A stretch of 14,633 nt of DNA from DASZBR01 sp033763845 (GTDB lineage Bacteria > Pseudomonadota > Gammaproteobacteria > DASZBR01). A model generated the notes under the pieces. The model searched no databases and was not told where the DNA came from. It saw nothing but the letters and a program-made list of their open reading frames with translations. Within the stretch, counting starts at the first letter, position 1. Each line of letters starts with the position of its first letter. A program made the position numbers and the translations under genes. The stretch covers positions 1 to 14,633 of the forward strand of contig JANRJR010000036.1 in the NCBI GenBank assembly GCA_033763845.1, given 5' to 3'. Below, piece after piece: positions 1 through 7,312 of this stretch.

Positions 1-75
1 CCGGTTGGGCTTGGCGCAAATCTTGTTCGGACTTCTTTTGCTGTTGTCATTGCTGTTCTCACAATCGTAGAATAG
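1..75 (+). CDS. C-terminal tail of a membrane protein (partial)
   Basis: Frame 1 is open from the window edge to a TAG at 73-75 and gives 24 residues, starting PVGLGAN and ending AVLTIVE. The last 15 or so are hydrophobic enough for a membrane helix, so this looks like the last segment of an integral membrane protein. The small-residue stretch before the helix is weakly reminiscent of the C-terminus of MlaE/YrbE-type ABC permeases, but the fragment is too short to assign a family. The stop lies 23 bases before mvaB on the same strand. It could also be a chance open frame, because only 25 codons are visible. Confidence 0.35.
   Translation, partial: PVGLGANLVRTSFAVVIAVLTIVE
44..73 (+). promoter_or_regulatory. 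Candidate sigma70-type promoter for mvaB
   Basis: TTGTCA (44-49, five of six matches to the -35 consensus) is followed after 18 bases by TAGAAT (68-73, five of six matches to -10). Transcription would start near 80, giving a leader of about 19 bases that includes an AGGA Shine-Dalgarno at 90-93, five bases before the mvaB ATG. The -10 runs into the stop codon of the upstream reading frame. This is a consensus match only. Confidence 0.35.
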
Positions 76-98
76 ATTTTTAGGGCAATAGGAAAACC

Positions 99-998
99 AT
101 GAGATTACCACGGAACGTAAAGTTGGTTGAAGTAGGGCCGCGCGACGGTTTACAAAATGAGTCGCGAATCGTACCCGCTGAAATTAAAGTCGAATTTATT
201 AATCAATTAAGCGAAACCGGTCTTAAAGTCATCGAATCGACCAGCTTTGTTTCCCCGAAATGGATTCCGCAATTGGCAGATAGCGAATTTGTGTTAAGCC
301 ATATTAAACGCAAAAAAAATGTTCAATATCCCGTCTTAGTGCCAAATAAGCAGGGTTTGGAAAATGCATTAAAAGCTGGCGCGACAGAAATTGCGGTATT
401 TACGGCAGCAACGGAAACTTTTTGCCAGAAAAACACCAATTGCAGTTTAGAAGAAAGCTTAAATCGTTGCGCGGAAGTAATTTTATTAGCCAAGAAAAAT
501 AAAAAAATTAACATACGGGGTTATATTTCGTGTGTATTAGGTTGTCCTTACGAAGGTGAAGTGAAGGCCTCTCAAGTGGTTCCCATCGCAGAAAAATTAT
601 TTAAATGGGGATGCCATGAGATTTCTTTAGGAGATACCATTGGTGTGGGAACGCCCATAAAAGCTCAGCTATTGATTGACGCTGTTGCTGCAAAAATTCC
701 TCGACGAAAACTTGCGGCGCATTTCCATGATACTTATGGCCAAGCCCTTGCAAATTTGCTTGCTGTATTGGAGAAAGGCGTTGCGGTTATTGATAGTTCG
801 GTCAGCGGTTTGGGTGGGTGTCCTTATGCGAAGGGCGCGTCAGGCAATGTCGCTACAGAAGATGTGCTCTATATGTTGAATGGTCTGGGCATTGAAACGG
901 GTGTGGACATGGAAAAAATTCTAAAAACCGGCCGTTTTATCTCTGATTTTCTCAATCGCCCACCGCGGTCGAAGCTGGGCCAAGTAAAAATGCTATAA
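99..998 (+). CDS. mvaB: Hydroxymethylglutaryl-CoA lyase
   Basis: Cleaves (S)-3-hydroxy-3-methylglutaryl-CoA to acetyl-CoA and acetoacetate, the last step of leucine breakdown, in the cytoplasm. The 299 residues span one DRE-TIM-barrel (HMGL-like) domain of normal length. Visible active-site elements are the R15-D16 pair in EVGPRDG (11-17), the SLGDT..GVGTP segment (176-186), the metal-binding HxH at H208 and H210, and the signature loop GLGGCPYAKGASGN with the catalytic-type Cys at C241. AGGA at 90-93 supports the ATG at 99. No other leucine-degradation gene (acyl-CoA dehydrogenase, methylcrotonyl-CoA carboxylase) is in view, so its pathway partners must lie outside the window. The gene stops 7 bases before the SNF2 helicase. 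Identity is firm because the family motifs are intact. Confidence 0.95.
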   Translation: MRLPRNVKLVEVGPRDGLQNESRIVPAEIKVEFINQLSETGLKVIESTSFVSPKWIPQLADSEFVLSHIKRKKNVQYPVLVPNKQGLENALKAGATEIAVFTAATETFCQKNTNCSLEESLNRCAEVILLAKKNKKINIRGYISCVLGCPYEGEVKASQVVPIAEKLFKWGCHEISLGDTIGVGTPIKAQLLIDAVAAKIPRRKLAAHFHDTYGQALANLLAVLEKGVAVIDSSVSGLGGCPYAKGASGNVATEDVLYMLNGLGIETGVDMEKILKTGRFISDFLNRPPRSKLGQVKML

Positions 999-999
999 T
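991..999 (+). promoter_or_regulatory. Extended -10 element at the SNF2 helicase start
   Basis: TGCTATAAT is a full extended -10 (TGn followed by a perfect TATAAT at 994-999). It overlaps the mvaB TAA at 996-998. Transcription normally begins six to eight bases after the -10, which puts the start at or next to the helicase ATG at 1006. No -35 is recognisable at 16-18 bases upstream, which extended -10 promoters tolerate. If real, the message would have essentially no 5' leader. No start site has been mapped. Confidence 0.4.
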
Positions 1000-1005
1000 C
1001 CCGCA

Positions 1006-3519
1006 ATGGATTCGTCATTGCATTTAATTTACATCATTACTTTTCAAACTCAACCTACGTTGCGGTATTTTATCGAGCCTAGTTTAACGCAGACGTTGAA
1101 ATCGGGTGGTTACAGCAAACCCCAAAAATTCATGTCGTTAAAAGATATTCCAGCTGACATTATTCAGGATAAAGATAAAGCAATTTTTACATTGCTCGAA
1201 CAACTTCCCGAGAAATATTTGCTTGAAGGTCCAAAATCATCTGTCTTGCTGCAAGCATTGTTGCGCACCGGGCGCTGCCATTTTGTATCGCATCGCGCAA
1301 AAGCCCTTTCAGAAGGTCCAATTTTGGATGGTAATGTGCAATGGAAAAAAGAGCCGGATGGTAAGCAGCGCCTACATTGTTGGGTCAGTAGCCGGCCTGT
1401 GAGCGTTATTCCCCTAAAACCATTATGGTATGTCGATAATGAACAACATTGTGGAGGAATTTTACGCGTGCCGTTGGATCCAGAAGCGGCGGCCTATTTA
1501 TTAAAATCCCCACCACTGTCTGAAGCGGAATTGCGTGATATTTATGAAAAATTAAAACAAACCAAATCTGAAACTGAAGCAAAGCAGCAATTAAAAGATC
1601 ATTTACAAAAAATTCATGAACCGTTTTCAGAAAAAGAAATTGATTACTGGTATTGTGATTGGAAACCCACGACGCCCCAAAACCAGTGGTTTGATTTTGA
1701 AATGGGTGTTTCGCTGGAAGGCGAAAAAGTGAATTTATTGCCCTTATTTGCAGAATTTATTCAAGCTCAATTAAGTGTTCATACGCTGACGGAATTAAAT
1801 AATATGCCGGATGACAAGATTTTTTCCATCAAATTAAAAAATGAAAAAATATTAAATTTCCCGATGAAACGCTTGAGAAAAATTTTAGCAATTCTGACGG
1901 AGTTATATGAAGAAGATAGTTTATCTGGTAGTGAGAAATTAAAATTATCGAAGTTTAGGGCCCTTCAGTTTGGCGACTTAAGCCAGGTGTTAGGCACAGA
2001 TAGGATTCAATGGCGTGGTTCACTTTCGCCACATGAATGGGCAGATAAATTCAGGCAGTATTTAGCGCAATCCAAATTAACGATTCCCAAAAAGTTTTCC
2101 GGGGAATTGCGTCATTATCAAAAAGAAGGCGTGCGTTGGCTGCAGTTTTTAAAAGAAATGGGATTTGGCGGTGTATTAGCGGATGACATGGGTTTAGGAA
2201 AAACAGTCCAGTTATTAGCGCACTTACTAATTGAAAAGCAAAAAGATCAGCCACATTTACCGACATTAATTGTGGCGCCAACCAGTTTGCTGATGAATTG
2301 GAAGCGAGAAGCAGAACGTTTTACGCCCAGTTTAAAAATCTTGATTTTGCATGGGAATATGCGCAAAGAAAATTTCCCCCATTTAAATCGATACGACATC
2401 ATTTTGACAACCTATGCTTTATTAATTCGTGATGAAGAAACATTAAAACAACAGCCATATCATTTATTGGTATTGGACGAAGCGCAGTATATAAAAAACG
2501 TCCATTCAAAAGCGGGGCAAATCGCGAGAAAATTAACGGCAGATCAGCGCTTGTGTTTAACGGGTACGCCAATGGAAAATCATTTGGGTGAGCTCTGGTC
2601 GCTTTTTCATTTTTTATTGCCGGGTCTATTAGGTGAAAAAACGCAGTTTTATCGATTATTTCGAACCCCCATAGAAAAAAATGGTGACACCAAACGTCGT
2701 GATTATTTGCGACAACGCATTTCACCGTTTTTTTTGCGCCGTACGAAAAAAGAAGTTTTAAAAGAATTACCCGAGAAAATAGAAATGATTCGGCCAGTGG
2801 TGTTAACCGATACGCAGCGCGAATTATATGAAGATATTCGTATTGCATTACATGATGATGTTTTAGCCATTATCAAAGAGAAAGGCTTAGGGCGCAGTCA
2901 GATTTATATTTTGGATGCGTTATTAAAATTGCGTCAAATTTGTTGTGATCCGCGATTATTAAAAGTTGATAGAAAAAACAGCACTTTTGATGTATTAGAC
3001 TCTGCAAAATTGCAATGGTTGATGGAAATGTTGCCAAATTTAATTGATCAAGAACGCAAGATCTTATTATTTTCACAATTTACTGAAATGATCGCGTTAA
3101 TTGAAAATGCCTGCGACAGTGCGAATATTCCGTATGTGACGTTAACGGGTAAAACACATGACCGAGATAGTGTCATTCAAGCATTTCAATCGGGTAAAGT
3201 TCCGTTGTTTTTAATTAGTTTAAAAGCAGGCGGTGTAGGATTAAATTTAACGCAAGCAGACACCGTAATTCATTATGATCCGTGGTGGAATCCTGCGGTG
3301 GAGCATCAGGCGACGGATCGTGCGCATCGTATTGGCCAAGACAAAACGGTATTTGTGTATAAATTAATTACGAGTGGTACAATTGAAGAAAAAATTGTTA
3401 ATTTACAAAATGAAAAGCAAGCCTTATTAGACGCCATGTTGTCGGGTAGCATTCACAGTGTCGATGAATTATCTATGGAAAACATTGAGAAATTGTTTGC
3501 GCCTATAACCGTGGATTAA
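1006..3519 (+). CDS. SNF2-family DEAD/DEAH-like helicase
   Basis: An ATP-driven double-stranded DNA translocase of the Swi2/Snf2 class (SF2), presumably acting on nucleoprotein; its exact role in bacteria is not established. Residues 1 to about 340 form an N-terminal region. The two RecA-like lobes follow: motif I DDMGLGKT (393-400), motif II DEAQY (491-495), motif III LTGTPMEN (518-525), and a C-terminal lobe ending in DRAHRIGQ (771-778), the motif VI signature of SNF2 proteins. At 837 residues it is somewhat shorter than relatives that carry an N-terminal SWIM zinc finger, and I see no such Cys/His cluster. The frame upstream is closed by a stop at 985-987 and contains no ATG, GTG or TTG before 1006, so this is the first possible start. 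M43 is a less likely alternative because residues 1-42 look like the normal family N-terminus. No Shine-Dalgarno precedes the ATG. Confidence 0.92.
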   Translation: MDSSLHLIYIITFQTQPTLRYFIEPSLTQTLKSGGYSKPQKFMSLKDIPADIIQDKDKAIFTLLEQLPEKYLLEGPKSSVLLQALLRTGRCHFVSHRAKALSEGPILDGNVQWKKEPDGKQRLHCWVSSRPVSVIPLKPLWYVDNEQHCGGILRVPLDPEAAAYLLKSPPLSEAELRDIYEKLKQTKSETEAKQQLKDHLQKIHEPFSEKEIDYWYCDWKPTTPQNQWFDFEMGVSLEGEKVNLLPLFAEFIQAQLSVHTLTELNNMPDDKIFSIKLKNEKILNFPMKRLRKILAILTELYEEDSLSGSEKLKLSKFRALQFGDLSQVLGTDRIQWRGSLSPHEWADKFRQYLAQSKLTIPKKFSGELRHYQKEGVRWLQFLKEMGFGGVLADDMGLGKTVQLLAHLLIEKQKDQPHLPTLIVAPTSLLMNWKREAERFTPSLKILILHGNMRKENFPHLNRYDIILTTYALLIRDEETLKQQPYHLLVLDEAQYIKNVHSKAGQIARKLTADQRLCLTGTPMENHLGELWSLFHFLLPGLLGEKTQFYRLFRTPIEKNGDTKRRDYLRQRISPFFLRRTKKEVLKELPEKIEMIRPVVLTDTQRELYEDIRIALHDDVLAIIKEKGLGRSQIYILDALLKLRQICCDPRLLKVDRKNSTFDVLDSAKLQWLMEMLPNLIDQERKILLFSQFTEMIALIENACDSANIPYVTLTGKTHDRDSVIQAFQSGKVPLFLISLKAGGVGLNLTQADTVIHYDPWWNPAVEHQATDRAHRIGQDKTVFVYKLITSGTIEEKIVNLQNEKQALLDAMLSGSIHSVDELSMENIEKLFAPITVD

Positions 3520-3523
3520 TTAC

Positions 3524-3552
3524 AAAACCCCCTCTCCCTTTTTGGGAGAGGG
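3524..3552 (-). terminator. Rho-independent terminator for the zapD-ubiK-comM unit
   Basis: Read on the minus strand, the sequence after the comM stop forms a perfect 9-bp stem (CCCTCTCCC with GGGAGAGGG, 3552-3544 and 3538-3530) with an AAAAA loop. Two G residues and a TTTTGT tract (3527 downward) follow. This is the standard layout of an intrinsic terminator about 26 bases after the stop codon. On the plus strand the same hairpin is followed by TCCGCAAAG rather than a T run, so it may protect the helicase message's 3' end but is a poorer terminator in that direction. Confidence 0.6.
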
Positions 3553-3575
3553 TCCGCAAAGCGTGGGTGAGGGTA
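3528..3575. repeat. REP-like GC-rich palindromic element
   Basis: The whole gap between the convergent helicase and comM genes is filled by CCCTCTCCC / TTTTT / GGGAGAGGG, followed about 12 bases later by GTGGGTGAGGGT. Pyrimidine-rich CCCTCTCCC palindromes followed by a GGGTGAGGG block are, as I recall, a common dispersed intergenic (REP-like) repeat in proteobacterial genomes. Only one copy is in this window, so its repetitive nature is inferred. It stops two bases short of the comM stop codon and starts eight bases after the helicase stop. Confidence 0.5.
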
Positions 3576-3577
3576 AC

Positions 3578-5089
3578 CTAATTTCGCTCCAGTCTCCTAT
3601 AAGATAGCGCCTCCGTAATATGCGCCGTTTGTATTTCTTCACTCCTTGCCATATCCGCAATCGTTCGCGCCACGCGCAACACTCTGTGATACGCACGCGC
3701 AGATAAATTTAATTTATCAATCGCACGCTCCAGAAATGCTTTATTAGCTTCGGTTAACTCAGCATATTTTTCTAGTGTTTTCCCAGTCAATAGGGCATTA
3801 ATTTTAGTTTGGCGTGTGAGTTGAATATTTCTCGCGTGCGTTACGCGCGCTCTAACCGTTTCGCTGTTTTCGTTAATAGAGCTTTGAGATTGCGTTAAAA
3901 ATCCTTTTGGTAAATTCGGGACTTCAATGTGCATATCAATTCTGTCTAACAAAGGCCCCGAAATTTTGCGTTTGTACCGCGCAATTTGTTCAAATGTACA
4001 ATGACATTTTCCTGACGGATCCGTTAAATATCCACACGGACACGGGTTCATCGCTGCAATAAATTGAAATCGCGCTGGAAATTCAGTTTGTACGGTCGCA
4101 CGCGAAATTGTAATCATTCCCGATTCCAATGGTTCACGTAATGATTCTAAAACATGTCGATGAAATTCAGGTAATTCATCTAGAAATAAAACGCCGTGAT
4201 GTGCGAGTGAAATCTCACCCGGTTTGGGTGGGCGTCCACCACCGACTAGTGCTGCAGTTGATGCGGTGTGATGTGGCGAACGAAACGGTCGTTCTTTCCA
4301 TTGCGATGCTTTAAATCCCTTATGACTAATTGATAATAAAGCCGCGACTTCAAAAGCTTCATCTGACGTTAATTCTGGCAATATGCTTGGAATTCGACTG
4401 GCTAACATCGTTTTTCCGGTGCCGGGTGGACCCATCATTAATAAACTGTGTCCACCGGCAGCAGCAATTTCTAATGCACGACGCGCATGCGGTTGTCCGC
4501 GAACATCTACCAAATCATTTTTAAATTCGGGTGTTGAAATTATGTCAGTGGGTGATTTGGTATACGGTTTAATTGGAATGTTGCCAGAAAGATGGGCGCA
4601 GACTTCTATTAAATTATTCGCAGGGTAGACTTCAATGTCGCCCGACAATAATGCTTCATCTGCATTGGCTTTGGGAATAATTAATTTGCGCTTTGCTTTT
4701 CGTGTTTGTAATGCAAAAGGCAATATACCCGATGTGGCATGCAAGTCTCCTGATAATCCCAGTTCTCCCGCAAATTCATATTCTTTAAGATGTTTAATGG
4801 GAATTTGTCGAGACGCGGCTAAAATGCTTAATGCAATCGGCAAATCAAACCGCCCACTTTCTTTTGGGATATCCGCTGGGCCTAAATTGATAGTAATGAC
4901 ACGCGGATAAAAGTGCAGTCCGCTGTTGATGATGGCACTTCGCACACGATCTTTGCTTTCTTTGACTGCGGTTTCGGCAAGTCCAACCATGTAAAATTTC
5001 GGTAGACCATTAGAGAGATGTGCTTCGACAGTAACGAGGGGTGCGTCAATTCCTAATGCAGCACGACTATAAAGAACGGCGAGAGCCAT
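3578..5089 (-). CDS. comM: ComM/YifB family Mg-chelatase-like AAA+ ATPase
   Basis: Known members are hexameric helicases that promote branch migration of incoming single-stranded DNA during natural transformation; the family also occurs in species not known to be competent. The 503 residues match the family length. The N-terminal 190 residues or so are the Lon-protease-like ChlI domain, followed by the AAA+ core with Walker A GPPGTGKT (220-227) and Walker B with D304-E305 in LFLDELPEF. A cysteine cluster lies in the insert (C350, C352, C362, C364; NPCPCGY to CHC), and a C-terminal lid domain follows. AAGGA a few bases before the ATG supports the start. It is the last gene of the minus-strand unit, 66 bases after ubiK, a neighbour seen in other gammaproteobacteria. 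No competence or pilus gene is in view, so the uptake role is inferred from the family. Confidence 0.95.
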   Translation of the reverse strand: MALAVLYSRAALGIDAPLVTVEAHLSNGLPKFYMVGLAETAVKESKDRVRSAIINSGLHFYPRVITINLGPADIPKESGRFDLPIALSILAASRQIPIKHLKEYEFAGELGLSGDLHATSGILPFALQTRKAKRKLIIPKANADEALLSGDIEVYPANNLIEVCAHLSGNIPIKPYTKSPTDIISTPEFKNDLVDVRGQPHARRALEIAAAGGHSLLMMGPPGTGKTMLASRIPSILPELTSDEAFEVAALLSISHKGFKASQWKERPFRSPHHTASTAALVGGGRPPKPGEISLAHHGVLFLDELPEFHRHVLESLREPLESGMITISRATVQTEFPARFQFIAAMNPCPCGYLTDPSGKCHCTFEQIARYKRKISGPLLDRIDMHIEVPNLPKGFLTQSQSSINENSETVRARVTHARNIQLTRQTKINALLTGKTLEKYAELTEANKAFLERAIDKLNLSARAYHRVLRVARTIADMARSEEIQTAHITEALSYRRLERN

Positions 5090-5155
5090 AAGTGATCCTT
5101 ATTATTACAGTTAGAGAAATATAAAAAAATTAACTTAACATGAGATGAAAAATGA

Positions 5156-5323
5156 TTATACTTTTTTTTCCAATTCCGAAATCTGTTTCTCCACTTCTTC
5201 CAATTTCGCACGTGTTTTTGCTAGTACGCGCGTTTGCACATCAAATTCTTCACGCGTAACTAAATTTAATTTATTTAAAGTAGATTTCAGCAATTCACGG
5301 AAATGTTTATCTAAATCAAGCAT
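5156..5323 (-). CDS. ubiK: Ubiquinone biosynthesis accessory factor UbiK (BMFP family), short form
   Basis: A 55-residue reading frame beginning MLDLDKHFRELL and ending SELEKKV. The middle block LVTREEFDVQTRVL closely matches the conserved LVSREEFDVQTQVL of E. coli UbiK (YqiC), and the C-terminus is the expected charged coiled coil with heptad Leu/Ile (K40 to V55). UbiK binds UbiJ and helps the aerobic late steps of ubiquinone synthesis. Compared with E. coli (about 96 residues) roughly 27 N-terminal residues, including the usual first amphipathic helix, are absent, and the C-terminal tail is also shorter. Upstream in frame there are only eight codons (CAC, TTT, GAA, CGA, TAT, ATT, TTT, TTT) before the zapD TAA, so it cannot be extended without reading through that stop; an ATT start would add five residues. 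The Shine-Dalgarno is weak. It sits 24 bases after zapD and 66 before comM. Confidence 0.8.
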   Translation of the reverse strand: MLDLDKHFRELLKSTLNKLNLVTREEFDVQTRVLAKTRAKLEEVEKQISELEKKV

Positions 5324-5347
5324 GTGAAATTCTCGATAAATAAAAAA

Positions 5348-6118
5348 TTATAAAATACAACACGTTAACCAAAACGGCACATCGTCTTCATAGGGCACAT
5401 TACGTTGTTGTAAGGTGGGATGGTAAAAACGAACGCTTACACCATGACGGCCCACGCTAATTTCAGGAAAGGCTTGGGTGGTATTTGGCACAGAAACGCG
5501 AATTAATTGGCATGGCATTTGTGGATCCAAACTGGTTTGATAAAAACCTTCTCGAGCGGTATGCATCACAGCTTGTCCACTATGTCGGACTAATTTCAGC
5601 ATTTCATCAACGACTTGAAATAAATCCTCTAACTCGCTCAGCCATTCGACTAACTTGGTATGGCGTTCTTTGGCGGGTTGTTTTAACCAATAGTGGAAAC
5701 ACGGCGTATCAAAACTGCATGTTCCCCCCGGCATAGAAAAATGCTGGCGGACACTGACTAAAAATTCATTTTCTCTTAATTTTGCCCCAAATTTCCCGCT
5801 GTTTTTTTGCAAAAGCTCAAGAGTGTCTTCTAAGCCTTTTAAAGCCGCTTGTAATTTAGTTTGATCAATATGTGGTTCGTTGACGAAACGCTGAAGATTG
5901 GCGGACTGGCGTAAGAATTCTTTAATGAATTTGCCGCGTAAATCAGGTCGCTCGGTGAGCGCTAAAATATCGATCAGCGTCGATGTGGTGGTTCGCGTTT
6001 CGTGAAGTGTAGTTCCTCGAAGACTGTTCTCTGCAAGTTGCAGCAAGTGTTCGACACGAAGACAGACACGGATGAGTTCATTAACCGGTTGTTCAAAAAT
6101 AATTGTTTGGTTGGACAT
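5348..6118 (-). CDS. zapD: Cell division protein ZapD
   Basis: ZapD cross-links FtsZ protofilaments and stabilises the Z-ring at midcell. The 256 residues fit the family. The family pattern is visible: an N-terminal FEQPVNELIRVCLRVEHLL segment (residues 9-27), a helical domain, then PGGTCSFDTPCFHYWL (about 130-145), a LVRHSG motif near 180, and a C-terminal beta-rich part with PEISVGRHGVSVRFY ending in DVPFWLTCC. AAAGG about nine bases upstream supports the ATG. It is first in the zapD-ubiK-comM unit and divergent from the UbiH-type hydroxylase. Many gammaproteobacteria keep zapD beside coaE and yacG; neither is here, so the location is rearranged. Confidence 0.93.
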   Translation of the reverse strand: MSNQTIIFEQPVNELIRVCLRVEHLLQLAENSLRGTTLHETRTTTSTLIDILALTERPDLRGKFIKEFLRQSANLQRFVNEPHIDQTKLQAALKGLEDTLELLQKNSGKFGAKLRENEFLVSVRQHFSMPGGTCSFDTPCFHYWLKQPAKERHTKLVEWLSELEDLFQVVDEMLKLVRHSGQAVMHTAREGFYQTSLDPQMPCQLIRVSVPNTTQAFPEISVGRHGVSVRFYHPTLQQRNVPYEDDVPFWLTCCIL

Positions 6119-6147
6119 AATACAAGCCTTTTTATTTCCTGGGCGGT

Positions 6148-6176
6148 ATCATAGAGTTTTTTAAGGCAGGCGACAA
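6148..6176 (-). promoter_or_regulatory. Candidate sigma70-type promoter for zapD
   Basis: On the minus strand TTGTCG (6176-6171) and TATGAT (6153-6148) are separated by exactly 17 bases; they match the -35 and -10 consensus at four and five of six positions. The predicted start, near 6141, would give a leader of about 20 bases containing the AAAGG Shine-Dalgarno of zapD. The -35 overlaps the first base of the opposing hydroxylase ATG, and the -10 overlaps TATCAT (6147-6152), which could serve as a -10 for the opposite gene. Transcription of the two genes may therefore interfere. Confidence 0.4.
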
Positions 6177-7312
6177 TGAAAGTTGATGTGATTGTGATCG
6201 GCGGAGGGTTGGTGGGTTTGGCCACAGCGCGTCTGCTTTCACTGCATAATTTTTCCGTTTGTCTACTGGATCAACAGCCCTGTCTTCCTGCTTTGCTTAC
6301 CGAGCAGTACGAACTTCGCGTCAGCGCTATTACCTTGCCATCGGTTCATTTGTTTAAGCGTTTGGGGGTATGGCAAGCGATGCAGTTCCAGCGCATGGGT
6401 GAATTTACGGAAACAAAGATCTGGGAAGACGATTCAACCGAACCCATTCAGTTTGAGTCGACTAAAGGATTTGTTATTGAAAATAAAGTTATACTGAATG
6501 CTTTATTAGATAAAGCTGAATTTAATATTGTTGCGCCCATTAAAGTTAATCAGATGAATAAATCAGCCGAGAATATTCAGGTGGAATTGGATAGTGGGCA
6601 GAAAATTTCAGGGAAATTATTAATTGGCGCTGATGGAGGAAATTCAAAAATTCGCGAATGGGCAAATTTGGGCGTCTCAGAAAAAGCCTATGACCAATCT
6701 GCCATCGTAGCGACAGTGCACACGCAAAATGCGCATCGTAATGTCGCAAGGCAAAAATTTTTGCCTGAGGGTCCGTTAGCATTCTTGCCATTGGCAGATG
6801 CGCATCATTGTTCGATTGTTTGGACAAACACATCACCATCATTGCTTACGATGGATGAAAAATTATTTAATGCCCAATTAAATAAATATCTTGGCGATGA
6901 GTTGGGCGAAATTAGACTTGTTGGTCAGCGATTGGCTTTTCCGTTAACAAAAAAACATGCGAAGCATTATGTTTCAGAAAGAGTTGCGCTTGTCGGTGAC
7001 GCCGCACACACCATTCATCCTCTCGCAGGTCAGGGGGTGAATTTAGGATTTTTAGATGCGCAAGCTTTAAGCGATATTTTAATAAAGGCCAAACAAGAAA
7101 ATCGTGATATAGGTTTATTGCATACACTAAGACGTTACGAACGTGCGCGTAAAAGTGATAATCTGATTATCCAAAATTTAATGGATGTTTTTAATTCAGC
7201 AAAAATTCGAAAACTTGGTGTAAATATCGTGTCACGCAGCGAATGCTTAAAACAATTGATGTTAATGGGAATGGAGTATAGGGAGAAAAAATTATGCAGA
7301 AAGTCTTGTTAA
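6176..7312 (+). CDS. UbiH/UbiF/VisC/COQ6-family FAD-dependent hydroxylase
   Basis: A class A flavoprotein monooxygenase that probably hydroxylates the aromatic ring of a ubiquinone precursor using O2 and reduced FAD. It starts directly with the dinucleotide-binding fold VDVIVIGGGLVGLATA (GGGLVG 9-14). The DG motif GADGGNS is at 151-157. The FAD ribityl/pyrophosphate motif RVALVGDAAHTIHPLAGQGVNLG (about 269-291, GDAAH 274-278) is intact. The length, 378 residues, is normal or slightly short. AAGGCAGG six bases before the ATG is a good Shine-Dalgarno. Which ring position it acts on (UbiH C6, UbiF C7 or UbiI C5) cannot be read from the sequence. Its last 19 bases overlap bcp. The divergent unit across 57 bases contains ubiK, another ubiquinone-synthesis gene, which fits the assignment. 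Confidence 0.9.
   Translation: MKVDVIVIGGGLVGLATARLLSLHNFSVCLLDQQPCLPALLTEQYELRVSAITLPSVHLFKRLGVWQAMQFQRMGEFTETKIWEDDSTEPIQFESTKGFVIENKVILNALLDKAEFNIVAPIKVNQMNKSAENIQVELDSGQKISGKLLIGADGGNSKIREWANLGVSEKAYDQSAIVATVHTQNAHRNVARQKFLPEGPLAFLPLADAHHCSIVWTNTSPSLLTMDEKLFNAQLNKYLGDELGEIRLVGQRLAFPLTKKHAKHYVSERVALVGDAAHTIHPLAGQGVNLGFLDAQALSDILIKAKQENRDIGLLHTLRRYERARKSDNLIIQNLMDVFNSAKIRKLGVNIVSRSECLKQLMLMGMEYREKKLCRKSC

Noticed and set aside
2399..2848. 149-residue open frame on the minus strand inside the SNF2 helicase
   Set aside because: It lies wholly opposite conserved helicase codons, has no recognisable domain or Shine-Dalgarno, and is explained by codon bias of the real gene.
5090..5155. Internal comM promoter or regulatory RNA in the 66-base gap after ubiK
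   Set aside because: The gap is A/T-rich with -10-like words but no paired -35 at usual spacing and no stable hairpin.
5145..5327. 60-residue plus-strand frame between comM and zapD
   Set aside because: It is the antisense shadow of ubiK, whose conserved REEFDVQT block is on the minus strand.
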